DNA of 64,000 bases from Terriglobia bacterium (GCA_020072965.1 JAIQFY010000027.1:1-64000); one strand, 5' to 3'. Positions 1-8,263 are shown, numbered from the stretch's first letter. Made by a program: numbers and translations. The notes: generated by a model from the letters alone, not told the origin.

Positions 1-485
1 GGGTCGAGATTGTTGGTCAGGCGCACCGCCGTCTCGCCGCCGAAGGGGTAGTAGAATAGGTCGCCAGAAGAGTTTATCAACGCCGCGGTCGCCTCGGCAT
101 TCATTTCGTAGTTGCCGCGATGAGCAATCTGTTTCGCCTGCTCGGCACTGGTCCCGGGAAGCCTTGCAAAAGCCGTCTCCATCTTAGCGGCATCAAATAA
201 GGGCTCTGCTTCACCGGACATCGCATTGACCCGCATCAACTGGCCCTGCCGGGCTCCCCCTCCCTGCAGTTGTTCGGCGCCCGGCGGGCGCTTGGTCCAG
301 AGATAGTGGATACCGTCCTTCATCCACCGCAACCCGGTGGGGGGATTTCCGTTGAAGTTGACACGAACTTTGGGATCAGGACTGTAAATTTCGTCCAGCG
401 TCAGGAGTTTCTGCTGGGCCAGAACTGGCAGACAAATAAAAAGAACCCCGATCAGCAGGATCAGGTTCCGCAGGCGGATTAACAT
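1..485 (-). CDS. S9B family (dipeptidyl peptidase IV-like) peptidase, N-terminal part
   Basis: This is the first part of a minus-strand gene that runs off the left edge. The start is ATG at 483-485 with a strong ribosome site GGAGG at 496-500. Translation gives a signal peptide (MLIRLRNLILLIGVLFICLP, then VLAQQ) and then LTLDEIYSPDPKVRVNF and GLRWMKDGIHYLW, which resembles the start of the DPP IV beta-propeller domain (family S9B). About 161 residues are visible; the propeller repeats and the Ser-Asp-His catalytic domain would lie outside. The family removes N-terminal X-Pro or X-Ala dipeptides, here in the periplasm or outside the cell. The family call is by recognition of the N-terminal motif; a related propeller-only protein cannot be excluded. 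Confidence 0.7.
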   Translation of the reverse strand, partial: MLIRLRNLILLIGVLFICLPVLAQQKLLTLDEIYSPDPKVRVNFNGNPPTGLRWMKDGIHYLWTKRPPGAEQLQGGGARQGQLMRVNAMSGEAEPLFDAAKMETAFARLPGTSAEQAKQIAHRGNYEMNAEATAALINSSGDLFYYPFGGETAVRLTNNLD

Positions 486-824
486 TTTTTCTTTTCCTCC
501 CCGTGAGCGTCGAATATTTGATGGGTTGGTTTGACAGACCGTTTATAATTCCCCTCGTTTGAGTGAGGCATCACAGCATAGCCCAGCACTTTCGGGATTC
601 AAAGTCATTTATGACTGTTGAGGGCCTCAAGGGGCCTCGCGAGGAAGCAGCCATAATTGCAGGGTGGATTGGTTCATGGTGGGATGTCGTTTTCCACTAC
701 AAAAATCCGCGATGGGAAATGCGTCCGTTGCGGCTACCAAACCATGGTCACCATAAGATTCCCGCTCTGAAAACAAAGGATTCCTGATCGGGTTGAACAG
801 AATCAATTCTGAAAGGACATTCCC
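486..824. other. Spacer between divergent genes
   Basis: This 339-base spacer separates the minus-strand peptidase from the plus-strand transporter, so it should hold both promoters. I see no promoter I can support: TTGACA at 531-536 and TATAAT at 544-549 are only 7 bases apart. A 74-codon frame at 563-787 shows no protein-like features and is left out. The only clear site is the transporter's ribosome site AAAGGA at 812-817. Confidence 0.5.
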
Positions 825-2225
825 GTGGGGTTCAAAGACCGGTTACAGGAAGTGAGGGTGGGTTTTCAAAGTTCTTTCTGGGTGGCCAATATTACCGAAA
901 TTTTCGAGCGCCTTTCCTACTACGGCGCCTTCTCTTCGCTCGCCCTGTACTTGCAGGAGCAACTGAATTTCTCCACTACGCAGACCGGCACCCTGACCGG
1001 CATTTTCGGCGGCATGGTGTGGTTCCTGGCCATTTTCGGCGGAGCCGCCGCCGATCGCCTCGGATTCCGCCGCGCGCTGTCCATCGCCTACTTCATCCTC
1101 GCCACCGCCTACTTTCTGATCGGCTCCATCGGCTCGCCCTGGCTTGCTCCCGTACGCAACGCGGTTCCGCTGGGCTTGTTTGTCGGCTTCATCCTCATTC
1201 TTCCCGCGCTCGGCGTTTCGCTGGTGAAGCCGTGCGTCGTCAGCACCACGGCGCGCGCCTCGAAGGAAAACGTGCGGTCCATCGGCTACTCGATTTACTA
1301 CACCATGGTGAATATCGGCGGCGCGGCCGGGCCCTTGGTGGCCAGCTGGGCACATCGCAATCTCGGCGTGGAGAACGTCTATCGCATCGCCGCCCTGAGC
1401 GTGCTCGCGATGTTTTTTGTGGTGCTGATCTTCTTCCGCGAGCCGCGCAAAGCCGGCGACGGACCGACTCCTTCGGTCGCTGAAGTGGCGCACAACTTCT
1501 GCGTCGTGCTGGGTAATTACAAACTGGTCTTACCGGTGCTCGTGGTCGCCCTCGTGCTCGTGGCCGCTTCGCTCGCCGGAGTCGCGGTGCCGTGGTGGGT
1601 GTGGATCGTCATTCTGGTGCTTGCGATGGCGGGCATGAGCCGCTTCATGTGGTTCCTGGTGCTGTTCACCGGGTATTGGATCGTCTTCTGGCAGGAATTC
1701 ATCAGCCTGCCCGTCTACATCCACAACTACATCGACGTCAACGCCCCCGTCGAGGCAATCCTCATCACCGACGGCCTCGTTGTAATCGTGCTCACCATCG
1801 CGGTGAATTACCTGACGCGCAGGATTCCCGCGTTCCCCGCCGTGATCCTAGGCACCGTCATCTCATCCCTCGCGTGGCTCATTCTCGCTTTCCGCCCCAC
1901 CCTCTGGGGCGCAATACTGTCGCTGTTTGTGCTCGCGCTGGGTGAGATCATCCAGTCGCCGCGCTATTACGAGTACATCTCGCGCCTGGCGCCCCCGGGC
2001 CAGCAAGGCACCTATATGGGCTTCGCGTTTTTGCCCATTGGCATTGGCTCGCTCATCGGCGGATGGTTTGGCGGAAGCATCGTGCACCATTTCGGCGAAG
2101 TCACACACCAACCTGATCGCATCTGGTTCGCTGTGACCGCCGTCGGCCTGGCGACCGCCGTTCTTCTCGCGATCTACAACAAGATCGTCCGCCCGGTGCA
2201 GGCCAACGAAAATGCCACCCGCTGA
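825..2225 (+). CDS. POT/PTR-type MFS transporter (proton-coupled oligopeptide transporter family)
   Basis: A 466-residue integral membrane protein with about 12 hydrophobic segments. Near the first segment it has E-I-F-E-R-L-S-Y-Y-G (residues 25-34), which matches the ExxERFxYYG motif of the proton-dependent oligopeptide transporter (POT/PTR2) family, with Phe replaced by Leu. Known members import di- and tripeptides with protons across the inner membrane; some carry nitrate or other solutes, so the substrate is not certain. The start is GTG at 825, chosen because AAAGGA lies 7 bases upstream. It sits beside peptidase genes (S9B at the left edge, M24 at 3194), which fits peptide use. A decayed fragment of a second copy follows at 2411-2542. 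Confidence 0.85.
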   Translation: MGFKDRLQEVRVGFQSSFWVANITEIFERLSYYGAFSSLALYLQEQLNFSTTQTGTLTGIFGGMVWFLAIFGGAAADRLGFRRALSIAYFILATAYFLIGSIGSPWLAPVRNAVPLGLFVGFILILPALGVSLVKPCVVSTTARASKENVRSIGYSIYYTMVNIGGAAGPLVASWAHRNLGVENVYRIAALSVLAMFFVVLIFFREPRKAGDGPTPSVAEVAHNFCVVLGNYKLVLPVLVVALVLVAASLAGVAVPWWVWIVILVLAMAGMSRFMWFLVLFTGYWIVFWQEFISLPVYIHNYIDVNAPVEAILITDGLVVIVLTIAVNYLTRRIPAFPAVILGTVISSLAWLILAFRPTLWGAILSLFVLALGEIIQSPRYYEYISRLAPPGQQGTYMGFAFLPIGIGSLIGGWFGGSIVHHFGEVTHQPDRIWFAVTAVGLATAVLLAIYNKIVRPVQANENATR

Positions 2226-2410
2226 ACACTGACGAATACAGGGGCACAGAGACACGGGGTATGCCGGCTTAGTGTTTTCGGCGCCCCGGGCATCTCTGCG
2301 TTCAATCAATTGCAGCTCAGCTTTACCCCTCGAGAGCCGCAATTCAAGACTTTCCAATTCTCAACCGACGTGTCGAGTCCGTTCAGTTGGTACCCGGTTT
2401 AGCTGAGCTT
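2226..2410. other. Spacer before transporter remnant
   Basis: No gene is seen here. The DNA lies between the intact POT-type transporter and the C-terminal remnant of a paralogue, so it may be decayed coding sequence, but I could not align it to the intact gene by eye. Confidence 0.4.
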
Positions 2411-2542
2411 GGGATAGGCGAGGGGATCCATCAACCCATGCGATTGTGGCGGGTCGTCACGGCCATCGGGGTGGGCACCACTGTTCTCATGGTGCTTTAC
2501 AACAAGCTGGTCATGCCCAGGAAGAGTGAGGTGGCGGGATAA
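2411..2542 (+). pseudogene. C-terminal remnant of a second POT-type transporter
   Basis: Read from about 2411, the plus strand encodes E-L-G-I-G-E-G-I-H-Q-P, then M-R-L-W-R-V-V-T-A-I-G-V-G, then V-L-Y-N-K-L-V-M-P, ending at TAA 2540-2542. This lines up without gaps with the C-terminus of the intact transporter just upstream (G-E-V-T-H-Q-P-D-R-I-W-F-A-V-T-A-V-G and A-I-Y-N-K-I-V-R-P). The rest of this copy is missing, and sequence divergence is large, so it is an old paralogue rather than a recent duplication of the neighbour. It is probably what remains of a tandem transporter pair. Confidence 0.75.
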
Positions 2543-2580
2543 CAGCTGCGACGCAGGATAGCCTTTGCAGGGAAACGGGA

Positions 2581-2910
2581 CTACAGATTCAAGAAAGGAA
2601 TGGCAAACGGGATGTAATGGAAGGAAAAGACCGCCCCGGAATTCTGTTTAAATTCTTTTAAGGCAAACTCCCGGTAGATCATCTCATCCATCAGCTCCTC
2701 GTCCCACCCGTACATCTCAAAATAAAGCCACACGTCACACTGGGAGAAACAATCCCCGCTGCGCTGGACCATCACCATCTTTACTTCCGGGATGGAGGCA
2801 TACAGGTCTCGAACTTCATCGCGGATCACATGAGCGAGTTCGGAGGGTTCACGCCGCTGAAGAAGGGGTGTCCAGTTGCCCGGGAATACTGAAGACGCCT
2901 CAAAATCCAT
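2581..2910 (-). CDS. Hypothetical protein, 109 residues
   Basis: A small soluble protein of about 109 residues, with start ATG at 2908-2910 (a TTG two codons earlier is possible). I do not recognise the family. It is acidic, with aromatic-rich segments such as V-W-L-Y-F-E-M-Y-G-W-D-E-E-L-M-D-E-M near the middle and a hydrophobic tail. It has no signal peptide or membrane segment. It is supported mainly by protein-like composition and by a clean frame from start to stop; no good ribosome site is visible, and its upstream side is the heptamer-repeat spacer. It lies alone between a transporter remnant and the M24 peptidase gene. Confidence 0.5.
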   Translation of the reverse strand: MDFEASSVFPGNWTPLLQRREPSELAHVIRDEVRDLYASIPEVKMVMVQRSGDCFSQCDVWLYFEMYGWDEELMDEMIYREFALKEFKQNSGAVFSFHYIPFAIPFLNL

Positions 2911-2935
2911 GGTCAAAGATTCGAGTTCAAAGTTC

Positions 2936-3006
2936 GATGTTCAAGGTCCAAGGTCCGAAGTCCAAAGTCCAAGGTCCAAGATCCGAAGTCCAAAGTCCAA
3001 AGTCGA
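2936..3006. repeat. Heptamer array, unit GTCCAAA
   Basis: The spacer carries degenerate 7-base units of the form GTCCAAA, GTCCAAG, ATCCGAA in tandem, repeated about ten times in register. The 7-base period destroys any long meaningful protein reading. It is the left half of a two-part repeat spacer; the right half at 3053-3144 has units GTCAGAA when read on the opposite strand, so both halves carry GTC-led heptamers pointing inward. Confidence 0.8.
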
Positions 3007-3052
3007 GAAATCAGTTCCAAGTCCCAAATTAAAGCCCCAATGCTTCTTCCGG

Positions 3053-3144
3053 CCTCCGGCTTCCGGCTTCTAACCTCCGAACTCCGACTTCTGAATTCCT
3101 GCCTCTGGCTTCTGACTTCCGACTTCTGCCCTCTGACTTCATTC
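3053..3144. repeat. Heptamer array, unit CTTCTGA
   Basis: About a dozen degenerate units such as CTTCTGA, CTTCCGA, CCTCTGG and CTTCTGC follow each other with a 7-base period. On the minus strand the unit reads GTCAGAA. The array ends about 50 bases from the stop codon of the M24 peptidase gene. Confidence 0.8.
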
Positions 3145-3193
3145 GCAGGCCTCTTACGGATCCCCAAATACCTCTTCCAGTCACCCCGCCCAA

Positions 3194-4390
3194 TCAATCC
3201 CCCACATCCACAAGGACCAGTTCCCGCTGAATCGGCTGACCGGTAACGCGGATCTCGAAATTGTCGCCCATGTAAACGTCGATCTCGCTGCGGACCCCGA
3301 ATTCATTGGGCAAATAGACGCCCGGCTCAATGGAAAAGCAGGTCCGTGGGATCAGCTTCCGGTCGTCCTGGGTCTCCAGATTATCGATGTGGGCACCGTT
3401 GCCGTGGACTTCCAATCCGATATTGTGCCCGGTGCGGTGAATGAAGAATTTTCCGTACCCTTTCGATTCGATATGACCCCGGGAGACGTCATCCACCTCC
3501 CAGCCATAAGGGGTCTCCTTACGGGCAGCCCGCTGGTTCAAGTACTCCACCGCCGCGTCGCGCGCCCCGATCACCACTTTGAAAACCTCGTGATGGCGCT
3601 GGCTTGGACTTCTCCCGCAAAAACCCGTCCACGTGTAATCGGCATAGACCGAATCGTGCTTCTTCAACTTGGCCCAGTAATCGATTAAAACGAAATCTCC
3701 CTTCCGGATTTCCTTGTGCTTCTCCCGGGTGGGACCGTAGTGCGGGTTGCCGCTGTTTTCATTGACGGCGACGATCGGCGCATCGTAGGAAGTCAGATTC
3801 TCTGCTTCAAAACGTTCCCACATCCACTGTTGAATATCGTATTCGGTGGTCCGCTGACCGCGCCTCAAGCGGGCGCCGATCTCAGCATAGGCGCCATCCT
3901 TGATGGCCATTAGTTTTCTTTCCGCCTCGTGGTGCATGGCCAACTGGTCCTCACTCCATCGGGACTCAAAAAACTGAACGAGGTCCTTGGAGCTGACCAC
4001 TTTCTTCCCGAGGGATTGAATCAGCTCGATGGTGCCCGCATCCACCCGCGAGAGGTAAGGGATGGCACATTGGGGGGAGTATTCCATCGCGATGGTCGTG
4101 GCGTCCCTCATCATTTCCCTCAAATGCTCGGTCATGTCACGCCAGCTGAGGAACAGAATCTTCTTCCCGGGGAGAAAATCCAAGTTCGTCGGTTCGATGA
4201 CACTGTGCAATCGGACCGGCTCGCCCGATGGTGGAATCCAAAACCACCACCGACGGGTCAGCATCGTTCCTTCCTTCCAGCCCACCACCTTGCGGGCGAT
4301 AGGATTGCCTCCTTGAAAGTCGTACATCAGCCACCCATCAATTTTGTAATCTTTCAACGCAGCCTGAATGCCGGCAATGTCGATGCTCAT
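3194..4390 (-). CDS. M24 family metallopeptidase (Xaa-Pro aminopeptidase-like)
   Basis: A 398-residue cytoplasmic enzyme of the creatinase/prolidase fold. All five metal ligands of family M24 are visible: D237 (VLIDYWA), D251 (YADYTW), H322 (HRTGHNIG), E355 (FSIEPGVYL) and E369 (VRSEIDV); H217 (NPHYGP) fits the conserved substrate-binding histidine. Residues 1-150 form the creatinase N-terminal domain. Such enzymes usually use two Mn or Co ions to cut N-terminal X-Pro bonds, but the fold also includes creatinases and decarboxylating relatives, so the exact substrate is inferred. The neighbouring POT-type transporter and the S9B peptidase suggest use of proline-rich peptides. No signal peptide is present. 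Confidence 0.88.
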   Translation of the reverse strand: MSIDIAGIQAALKDYKIDGWLMYDFQGGNPIARKVVGWKEGTMLTRRWWFWIPPSGEPVRLHSVIEPTNLDFLPGKKILFLSWRDMTEHLREMMRDATTIAMEYSPQCAIPYLSRVDAGTIELIQSLGKKVVSSKDLVQFFESRWSEDQLAMHHEAERKLMAIKDGAYAEIGARLRRGQRTTEYDIQQWMWERFEAENLTSYDAPIVAVNENSGNPHYGPTREKHKEIRKGDFVLIDYWAKLKKHDSVYADYTWTGFCGRSPSQRHHEVFKVVIGARDAAVEYLNQRAARKETPYGWEVDDVSRGHIESKGYGKFFIHRTGHNIGLEVHGNGAHIDNLETQDDRKLIPRTCFSIEPGVYLPNEFGVRSEIDVYMGDNFEIRVTGQPIQRELVLVDVGD

Positions 4391-4581
4391 GAATTAATTC
4401 TCCAGAGAGGATTATTTGAGGATTGTTACCAGGATTCCGGAAATCAGTATAGCAGATTTAAAAGGGAGCGGACTCCCGTCTGCAACAAAGGAATGAAAAA
4501 TCTGAGGGATTTCATGGGGGCGGGCACTCCGGGAACCTCCCCGACCTCCCGAGTTGCCAGGGGAGTTGATGGATTGCGGTG

Positions 4582-5295
4582 CTACCGGAACAATCTTTCA
4601 ACAAAGGCAATGTGGTAAGCCAGAAAGCATCCAAATAGAACGCTCATGGTGCCGGCGAGAAGTCGGATCTGATGGTTGAACCGGTCAAACCTTCGAACGG
4701 TGAATATGAACGGCAAGCTGATGGCAGTGCTCATGACCAGCATACCTGCCATAGAACCCACCCCGAACACGAACATATAAATCAACCCGTGCAGTGGTGA
4801 AGGCAGAGTGGTCAGCACCAGCAGGGTGAGCGCGGCACTCCCCGCCAACCCGTGTACCATGCCCACCCAGAACGGTTTCTTTCCCAGGTTGACGGAATGG
4901 TGCGACCCCGCGGCATCAGGGGCCTTCAAATGCGAGTGAAAATGAACATGGAGGGGCCCTCCCTCCTGATGAGCGTGTAAATGGAGATGTTCCCCGCGCC
5001 TGAATTTCGACAGGGCATGGGCGCCCAGCAGGATCAGCATCAAGGCCACGGAAAACTCAAAAGACAACGCCACCTTCGCAGGGATCGAAAGACGCAGAAC
5101 AAGAACCAGAACTCCAACCATCATCAACGAGGCGGTGTGCCCCAGACCCCACAGCCCTCCCACCAGGGCCGATTTCCAAAGGTTGCGTTGCTCACTCACA
5201 ATGGTCGAGACGGCGATCAGGTGGTCAGCATCCAAGGCATGCTTCAAACCAAGTACGAACCCGAGGCTAATCGCCACTACCAAAGAAGGAGACAT
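4582..5295 (-). CDS. Nickel/cobalt permease-like membrane protein (NiCoT/UreH-like)
   Basis: A 237-residue membrane protein with about six hydrophobic segments. The first segment holds H19-A-L-D-A-D24-H25, the HX4DH signature that binds metal in nickel/cobalt transporters of the NiCoT and UreH/HupE-like groups. A loop at residues 103-133 is very rich in histidine (HLHLHAH, HVHFHSH), typical of a metal-collecting loop. The likely job is moving nickel or cobalt across the inner membrane. No urease or hydrogenase gene is in view. The B12-binding radical SAM enzyme at 24083 could be a cobalt user, but that link is only a guess. An Rrf2-type regulator lies 202 bases upstream on the same strand. 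Confidence 0.75.
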   Translation of the reverse strand: MSPSLVVAISLGFVLGLKHALDADHLIAVSTIVSEQRNLWKSALVGGLWGLGHTASLMMVGVLVLVLRLSIPAKVALSFEFSVALMLILLGAHALSKFRRGEHLHLHAHQEGGPLHVHFHSHLKAPDAAGSHHSVNLGKKPFWVGMVHGLAGSAALTLLVLTTLPSPLHGLIYMFVFGVGSMAGMLVMSTAISLPFIFTVRRFDRFNHQIRLLAGTMSVLFGCFLAYHIAFVERLFR

Positions 5296-5497
5296 TGATC
5301 ACCCATGATCGTGAGCAGGAAACGAGAAGGTCGATTCAAGAAGTTAGCCGAAGATTACACCGGGAAGTCAACGCTTTCAACCCGATTGACCAGAAAATCG
5401 CAGGGATTTCCATACACACTGATGAACCGGGGTCCACCACCCTACCCCGATACATCAGCGGCACCCTTCGTTACGAATGAAATGCGCCGGAATGGAA

Positions 5498-5959
5498 TCA
5501 GACTACGACGAGCTTCTCAACGCTGGCGGGGTGGTTTGCTTCCCGGTTGGACCGGTTCTTCAACAACACGTCCTTCAGCGTCACACGCCGGAAAATCTCC
5601 AGGACACTAGCACGCGCTTCCGCACAAACCTCATGAATCGAGCACCAGGACATGCGTTCACATTCAATCCCGGGAATAAGACACTGGTTCAAAACAATCG
5701 ACCCTTCAATCGCTTCGATGATATCTAAGAGTGATATTTCTGACGGGTCCTTCTCTAATGAATAACCGCCCGCTGCGCCTCGATGGGATTTAATAAAACG
5801 TGCGTGTGTCAATTGCTGCAATATCTTTGAAAGAAAATGAGAGGGAATATTTTCGGAATAAGCCAATGCGGGCAAATGAACGATGTTGCCCCGAGGAAAC
5901 TCAGCCAGTCGAGTCATAACTCGCAACGCATAATCACTTGCTCGGGTGAGTTGGAACAT
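5498..5959 (-). CDS. Rrf2 family transcriptional regulator with four-cysteine cluster
   Basis: A 153-residue regulator with an N-terminal winged helix (F-Q-L-T-R-A-S-D-Y-A-L-R, and the wing R-G-A-A-G-G-Y-S-L). It contains C93, C100, C106 and C112 spaced x6, x5, x5. Members such as IscR and NsrR hold an iron-sulfur cluster through three cysteines in this region and sense cluster status, iron or nitric oxide; the fourth cysteine here is extra. The start is ATG at 5957-5959 behind a double ribosome site (GGAGG twice). It may regulate itself and the metal permease gene downstream. The cluster type and target genes cannot be read from the sequence. Confidence 0.85.
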   Translation of the reverse strand: MFQLTRASDYALRVMTRLAEFPRGNIVHLPALAYSENIPSHFLSKILQQLTHARFIKSHRGAAGGYSLEKDPSEISLLDIIEAIEGSIVLNQCLIPGIECERMSWCSIHEVCAEARASVLEIFRRVTLKDVLLKNRSNREANHPASVEKLVVV

Positions 5960-6115
5960 ACGCCTCCTTTCCTCCAGTTAAGCCTCCGCTGAAGAATTCT
6001 ACCATTTCTGCCGGCGTCAAGCTACTCTCATTGAATTGAAGCAGGGTGAGGGGATAAATTCAAGGGCGAGGGGGAGGGAGTTTTCCCCACCCCCAAGGTG
6101 TATTGAAGTGAGGGT

Positions 6116-7045
6116 TCAGACCCGGATCGGACCCGGCTCCGCTAGCCGGACTCGCCGCTCCGCGAGATAGGCGCGAAGCCCGTCCCGCCAGAACTCCATA
6201 TCGTCCATCCCATATTGCGCTAATTTGGAGTGGGCAAGCACGGAATAAGTCGGGCGCTTGGCAGCAGCCCCGTACTTTGCAGATGTCGTTGGCGTTAGAT
6301 TTGCCGTCAGTTCCGCCTCCTCAAAGATGGCGCGCGCAAAATCGTACCAGGAGCACGCGCCTTGCGCCGTGACATGAACCACGCCGTAGAGTGATCCCCG
6401 GGTTCCAGCCTGTGGGATCTCCGTGCGGTGATCTCGTTCAAACAGGACCAGTTCATGGATCTTGCGGGCGGCCTCGGCGGCACGCGTAGGGGTCAGCACC
6501 TGGTCGCTCACGACGCGAATCGGTTGTTGCTCGCGTTGCAGCCGCAACATCAGGTCCACAAAATTATAGCCCTTACTGCTTCGCCCGGCGTCGCCATAGA
6601 GCCCGCAGGTCCGGATGATAAAATGACGAGGGCAGTTGTGCTTCACAAAGAACTCACCGGCCAGTTTTGAATTGGCGTAAACACTCTGGGGGTTGGGGGC
6701 ATCCTCCTCAGTGTAAGGGGCTCCCTTGGCTCCGTCAAAAACGTAATCGGTAGAAGTGTGGACGAACAGGGCGTCATGCTTGCGGCAAAGCTGGGCCAGG
6801 TGCCGGACCGCAAAAGCATTCACGGAAAAGGCCTTTTCTTGAACCGTTTCGCACAAATCCACCTGATGATAGGCACTGGTATTGAGGACGACATCGGGAT
6901 AGGCCCGGGTGAACAGCCGTTCAGTCGAATCATAATGGACAATATCAAGGTCCTTGTGCCCGAGCGCGACGACCGTCTCATTTTCAAAGGCAGTGGCGAG
7001 TTCACCTCCCAACTGCCCATTGGCCCCAATAATAATGATCTTCAT
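6116..7045 (-). CDS. rmlD: dTDP-4-dehydrorhamnose reductase family protein (RmlD-like SDR)
   Basis: A 309-residue extended short-chain dehydrogenase. It begins M-K-I-I-I-I-G-A-N-G-Q-L-G-G with the NAD(P) glycine motif at residues 7-13. It has S-T-D-Y-V-F-D-G and the catalytic Y-A-N-S-K, both typical of RmlD, which reduces dTDP-6-deoxy-L-lyxo-4-hexulose to dTDP-L-rhamnose. No rmlA, rmlB or rmlC is in the window, so it may act on another keto-sugar made by this cluster. I chose ATG at 7043-7045 because it starts exactly at the Rossmann strand; an in-frame ATG at 7088 would add 15 residues that cross a 14-base tandem repeat. Last gene of the glycan cluster. Confidence 0.85.
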   Translation of the reverse strand: MKIIIIGANGQLGGELATAFENETVVALGHKDLDIVHYDSTERLFTRAYPDVVLNTSAYHQVDLCETVQEKAFSVNAFAVRHLAQLCRKHDALFVHTSTDYVFDGAKGAPYTEEDAPNPQSVYANSKLAGEFFVKHNCPRHFIIRTCGLYGDAGRSSKGYNFVDLMLRLQREQQPIRVVSDQVLTPTRAAEAARKIHELVLFERDHRTEIPQAGTRGSLYGVVHVTAQGACSWYDFARAIFEEAELTANLTPTTSAKYGAAAKRPTYSVLAHSKLAQYGMDDMEFWRDGLRAYLAERRVRLAEPGPIRV

Positions 7046-7046
7046 G

Positions 7047-7074
7047 TCCCTGTTCTTATATCCCTGTTCTTCCA
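7047..7074. repeat. 14-base tandem repeat before the RmlD-like gene
   Basis: The plus strand shows TCCCTGTTCTTATA followed by TCCCTGTTCTTCCA, two 14-base units sharing their first 11 bases. The length is twice the 7-base period of other spacers here. It lies just upstream of the chosen start of the RmlD-like gene. Confidence 0.5.
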
Positions 7075-7114
7075 ACTCGGAATGCCTCATTAATTAGACG
7101 GAAATCTTCTCCCC

Positions 7115-8263
7115 TCAGGGTATGTAGAATTCCGAGAGTTGTGCCACGACATATTCCTGCATGGCCGGGGTCAATTCGGGGTACATCGGGAGCGCCAGCA
7201 CTTCGTGGCAGGCTGCCTCGCTGGCGGGGAAATCGCCCTCTTTGTATCCCAGGTACTTAAAGCAAGCCTGCAGGTGCAGCGGGATGGGATAATAAACGGC
7301 TGTAGAAACTCCGCGGCCCTGCAGGAACTTCTGCAATTCATCCCGGCGTTCCACGCGCACGACGTACTGATTGAACACTGACTTTGCGTAGGATTGGATC
7401 ACCGGCCCTCTCACATTCCCTCCGAGTCCGGCTTGGGCCATCAGGCTGTCATAGATCCCGGCGCGCAAGCGCCGAGCGTTGCACCACTCGTCGAGGTATT
7501 TTAACTTCACGCTGAGCGCCGCCGCCTGGAGGGCATCCAGCCGGCTGTTATAACCGACGATTTCATGAACGTACTTGGTGCGTCCCCCATGCATTCTGAG
7601 GAGCATCACCTGATCTCGGAGATGCTTATCATTGGTGACCACCATGCCTCCGTCCCCGAGACCTCCCAGGTTCTTGGACGGGAAAAAGCTGATGCAGCCC
7701 AGGTCGGCCATGGATCCAGCTTTGTGCCAACTCCCCTGAAGGCAGTACTCTGCCCCGATCGACTGCGCAGCATCTTCAAGAACTTTCACCCCTCTCCTTC
7801 CGGTGATTTCAAGGATAGGCTCCATGTCAGCCGGCTGCCCGAACAAATGAACGGGAATAAGGGCTTTCGTTCGGGGAGTCATCCTCGCCTCAATCTGCCC
7901 GGGATCGAGGTTGAACGTCACGGGATCAATGTCCACGAAAACCGGGACTCCGCCTGCGTTGTAAATCGCACCGGCGGTCGCAAAGAAGGTAAAGGGTGAG
8001 GTAATGACCTCATCACCTCGCTCAATTCCCACCGCGCGCAGTCCGAGAAGGAGTGCATCGGTTCCGGAGGCCACACCCACTGCATAGGCCGTGTGACAGT
8101 AGCTGGCAATCTCCGTTTCGAGCGCTTCGACCTTCGGTCCAAGAATGAAGCCTTGCGATTCGAGGACTTCGTGAATTGCCTCTTGCATTTCCCCGCGAAG
8201 ACGTGCGTATTGAGCGCGCAAATCCACTGAGGGGACTTTCATTAGAACAGATGATTTTTCCAT
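7115..8263 (-). CDS. DegT/DnrJ/EryC1/StrS family aminotransferase
   Basis: A 382-residue PLP-dependent sugar aminotransferase. The N-terminus V-P-S-V-D-L-R-A-Q-Y, A-S-G-T-D-A-L-L-L-G-L for the cofactor phosphate, V-L-E-D-A-A-Q-S-I-G-A for the ring-binding Asp, and S-F-F-P-S-K-N-L-G with the Schiff-base lysine are all visible. The family transfers an amino group from glutamate to a keto group of a nucleotide-linked sugar. Because the cluster encodes a 4,6-dehydratase, a 4-keto-6-deoxy sugar is the likely substrate, giving a perosamine-like or similar amino sugar; this is inference. The start is ATG at 8261-8263; a second ATG at 8240 is possible. It lies 69 bases upstream of the RmlD-like gene. 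Confidence 0.88.
   Translation of the reverse strand: MEKSSVLMKVPSVDLRAQYARLRGEMQEAIHEVLESQGFILGPKVEALETEIASYCHTAYAVGVASGTDALLLGLRAVGIERGDEVITSPFTFFATAGAIYNAGGVPVFVDIDPVTFNLDPGQIEARMTPRTKALIPVHLFGQPADMEPILEITGRRGVKVLEDAAQSIGAEYCLQGSWHKAGSMADLGCISFFPSKNLGGLGDGGMVVTNDKHLRDQVMLLRMHGGRTKYVHEIVGYNSRLDALQAAALSVKLKYLDEWCNARRLRAGIYDSLMAQAGLGGNVRGPVIQSYAKSVFNQYVVRVERRDELQKFLQGRGVSTAVYYPIPLHLQACFKYLGYKEGDFPASEAACHEVLALPMYPELTPAMQEYVVAQLSEFYIP

Noticed and set aside
531-549. TTGACA and TATAAT close together
   Set aside because: The two hexamers are only 7 bases apart, which cannot work as one sigma-70 promoter.
843-1493. 216-codon minus-strand frame inside the transporter gene
   Set aside because: It is the antisense of a clearly coding, GC-rich gene; its composition (Gly, Ala, Arg, Glu, His-rich without a core) is typical of such shadows.
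2913-3197. 94-codon frame over the heptamer arrays
   Set aside because: The apparent protein (repeated S-x-x-R pattern) only reflects the 7-base repeat.
5295-5728. Three short plus-strand frames opposite the Rrf2 gene and its spacer
   Set aside because: They are antisense or intergenic, mutually overlapping, and lack ribosome sites.
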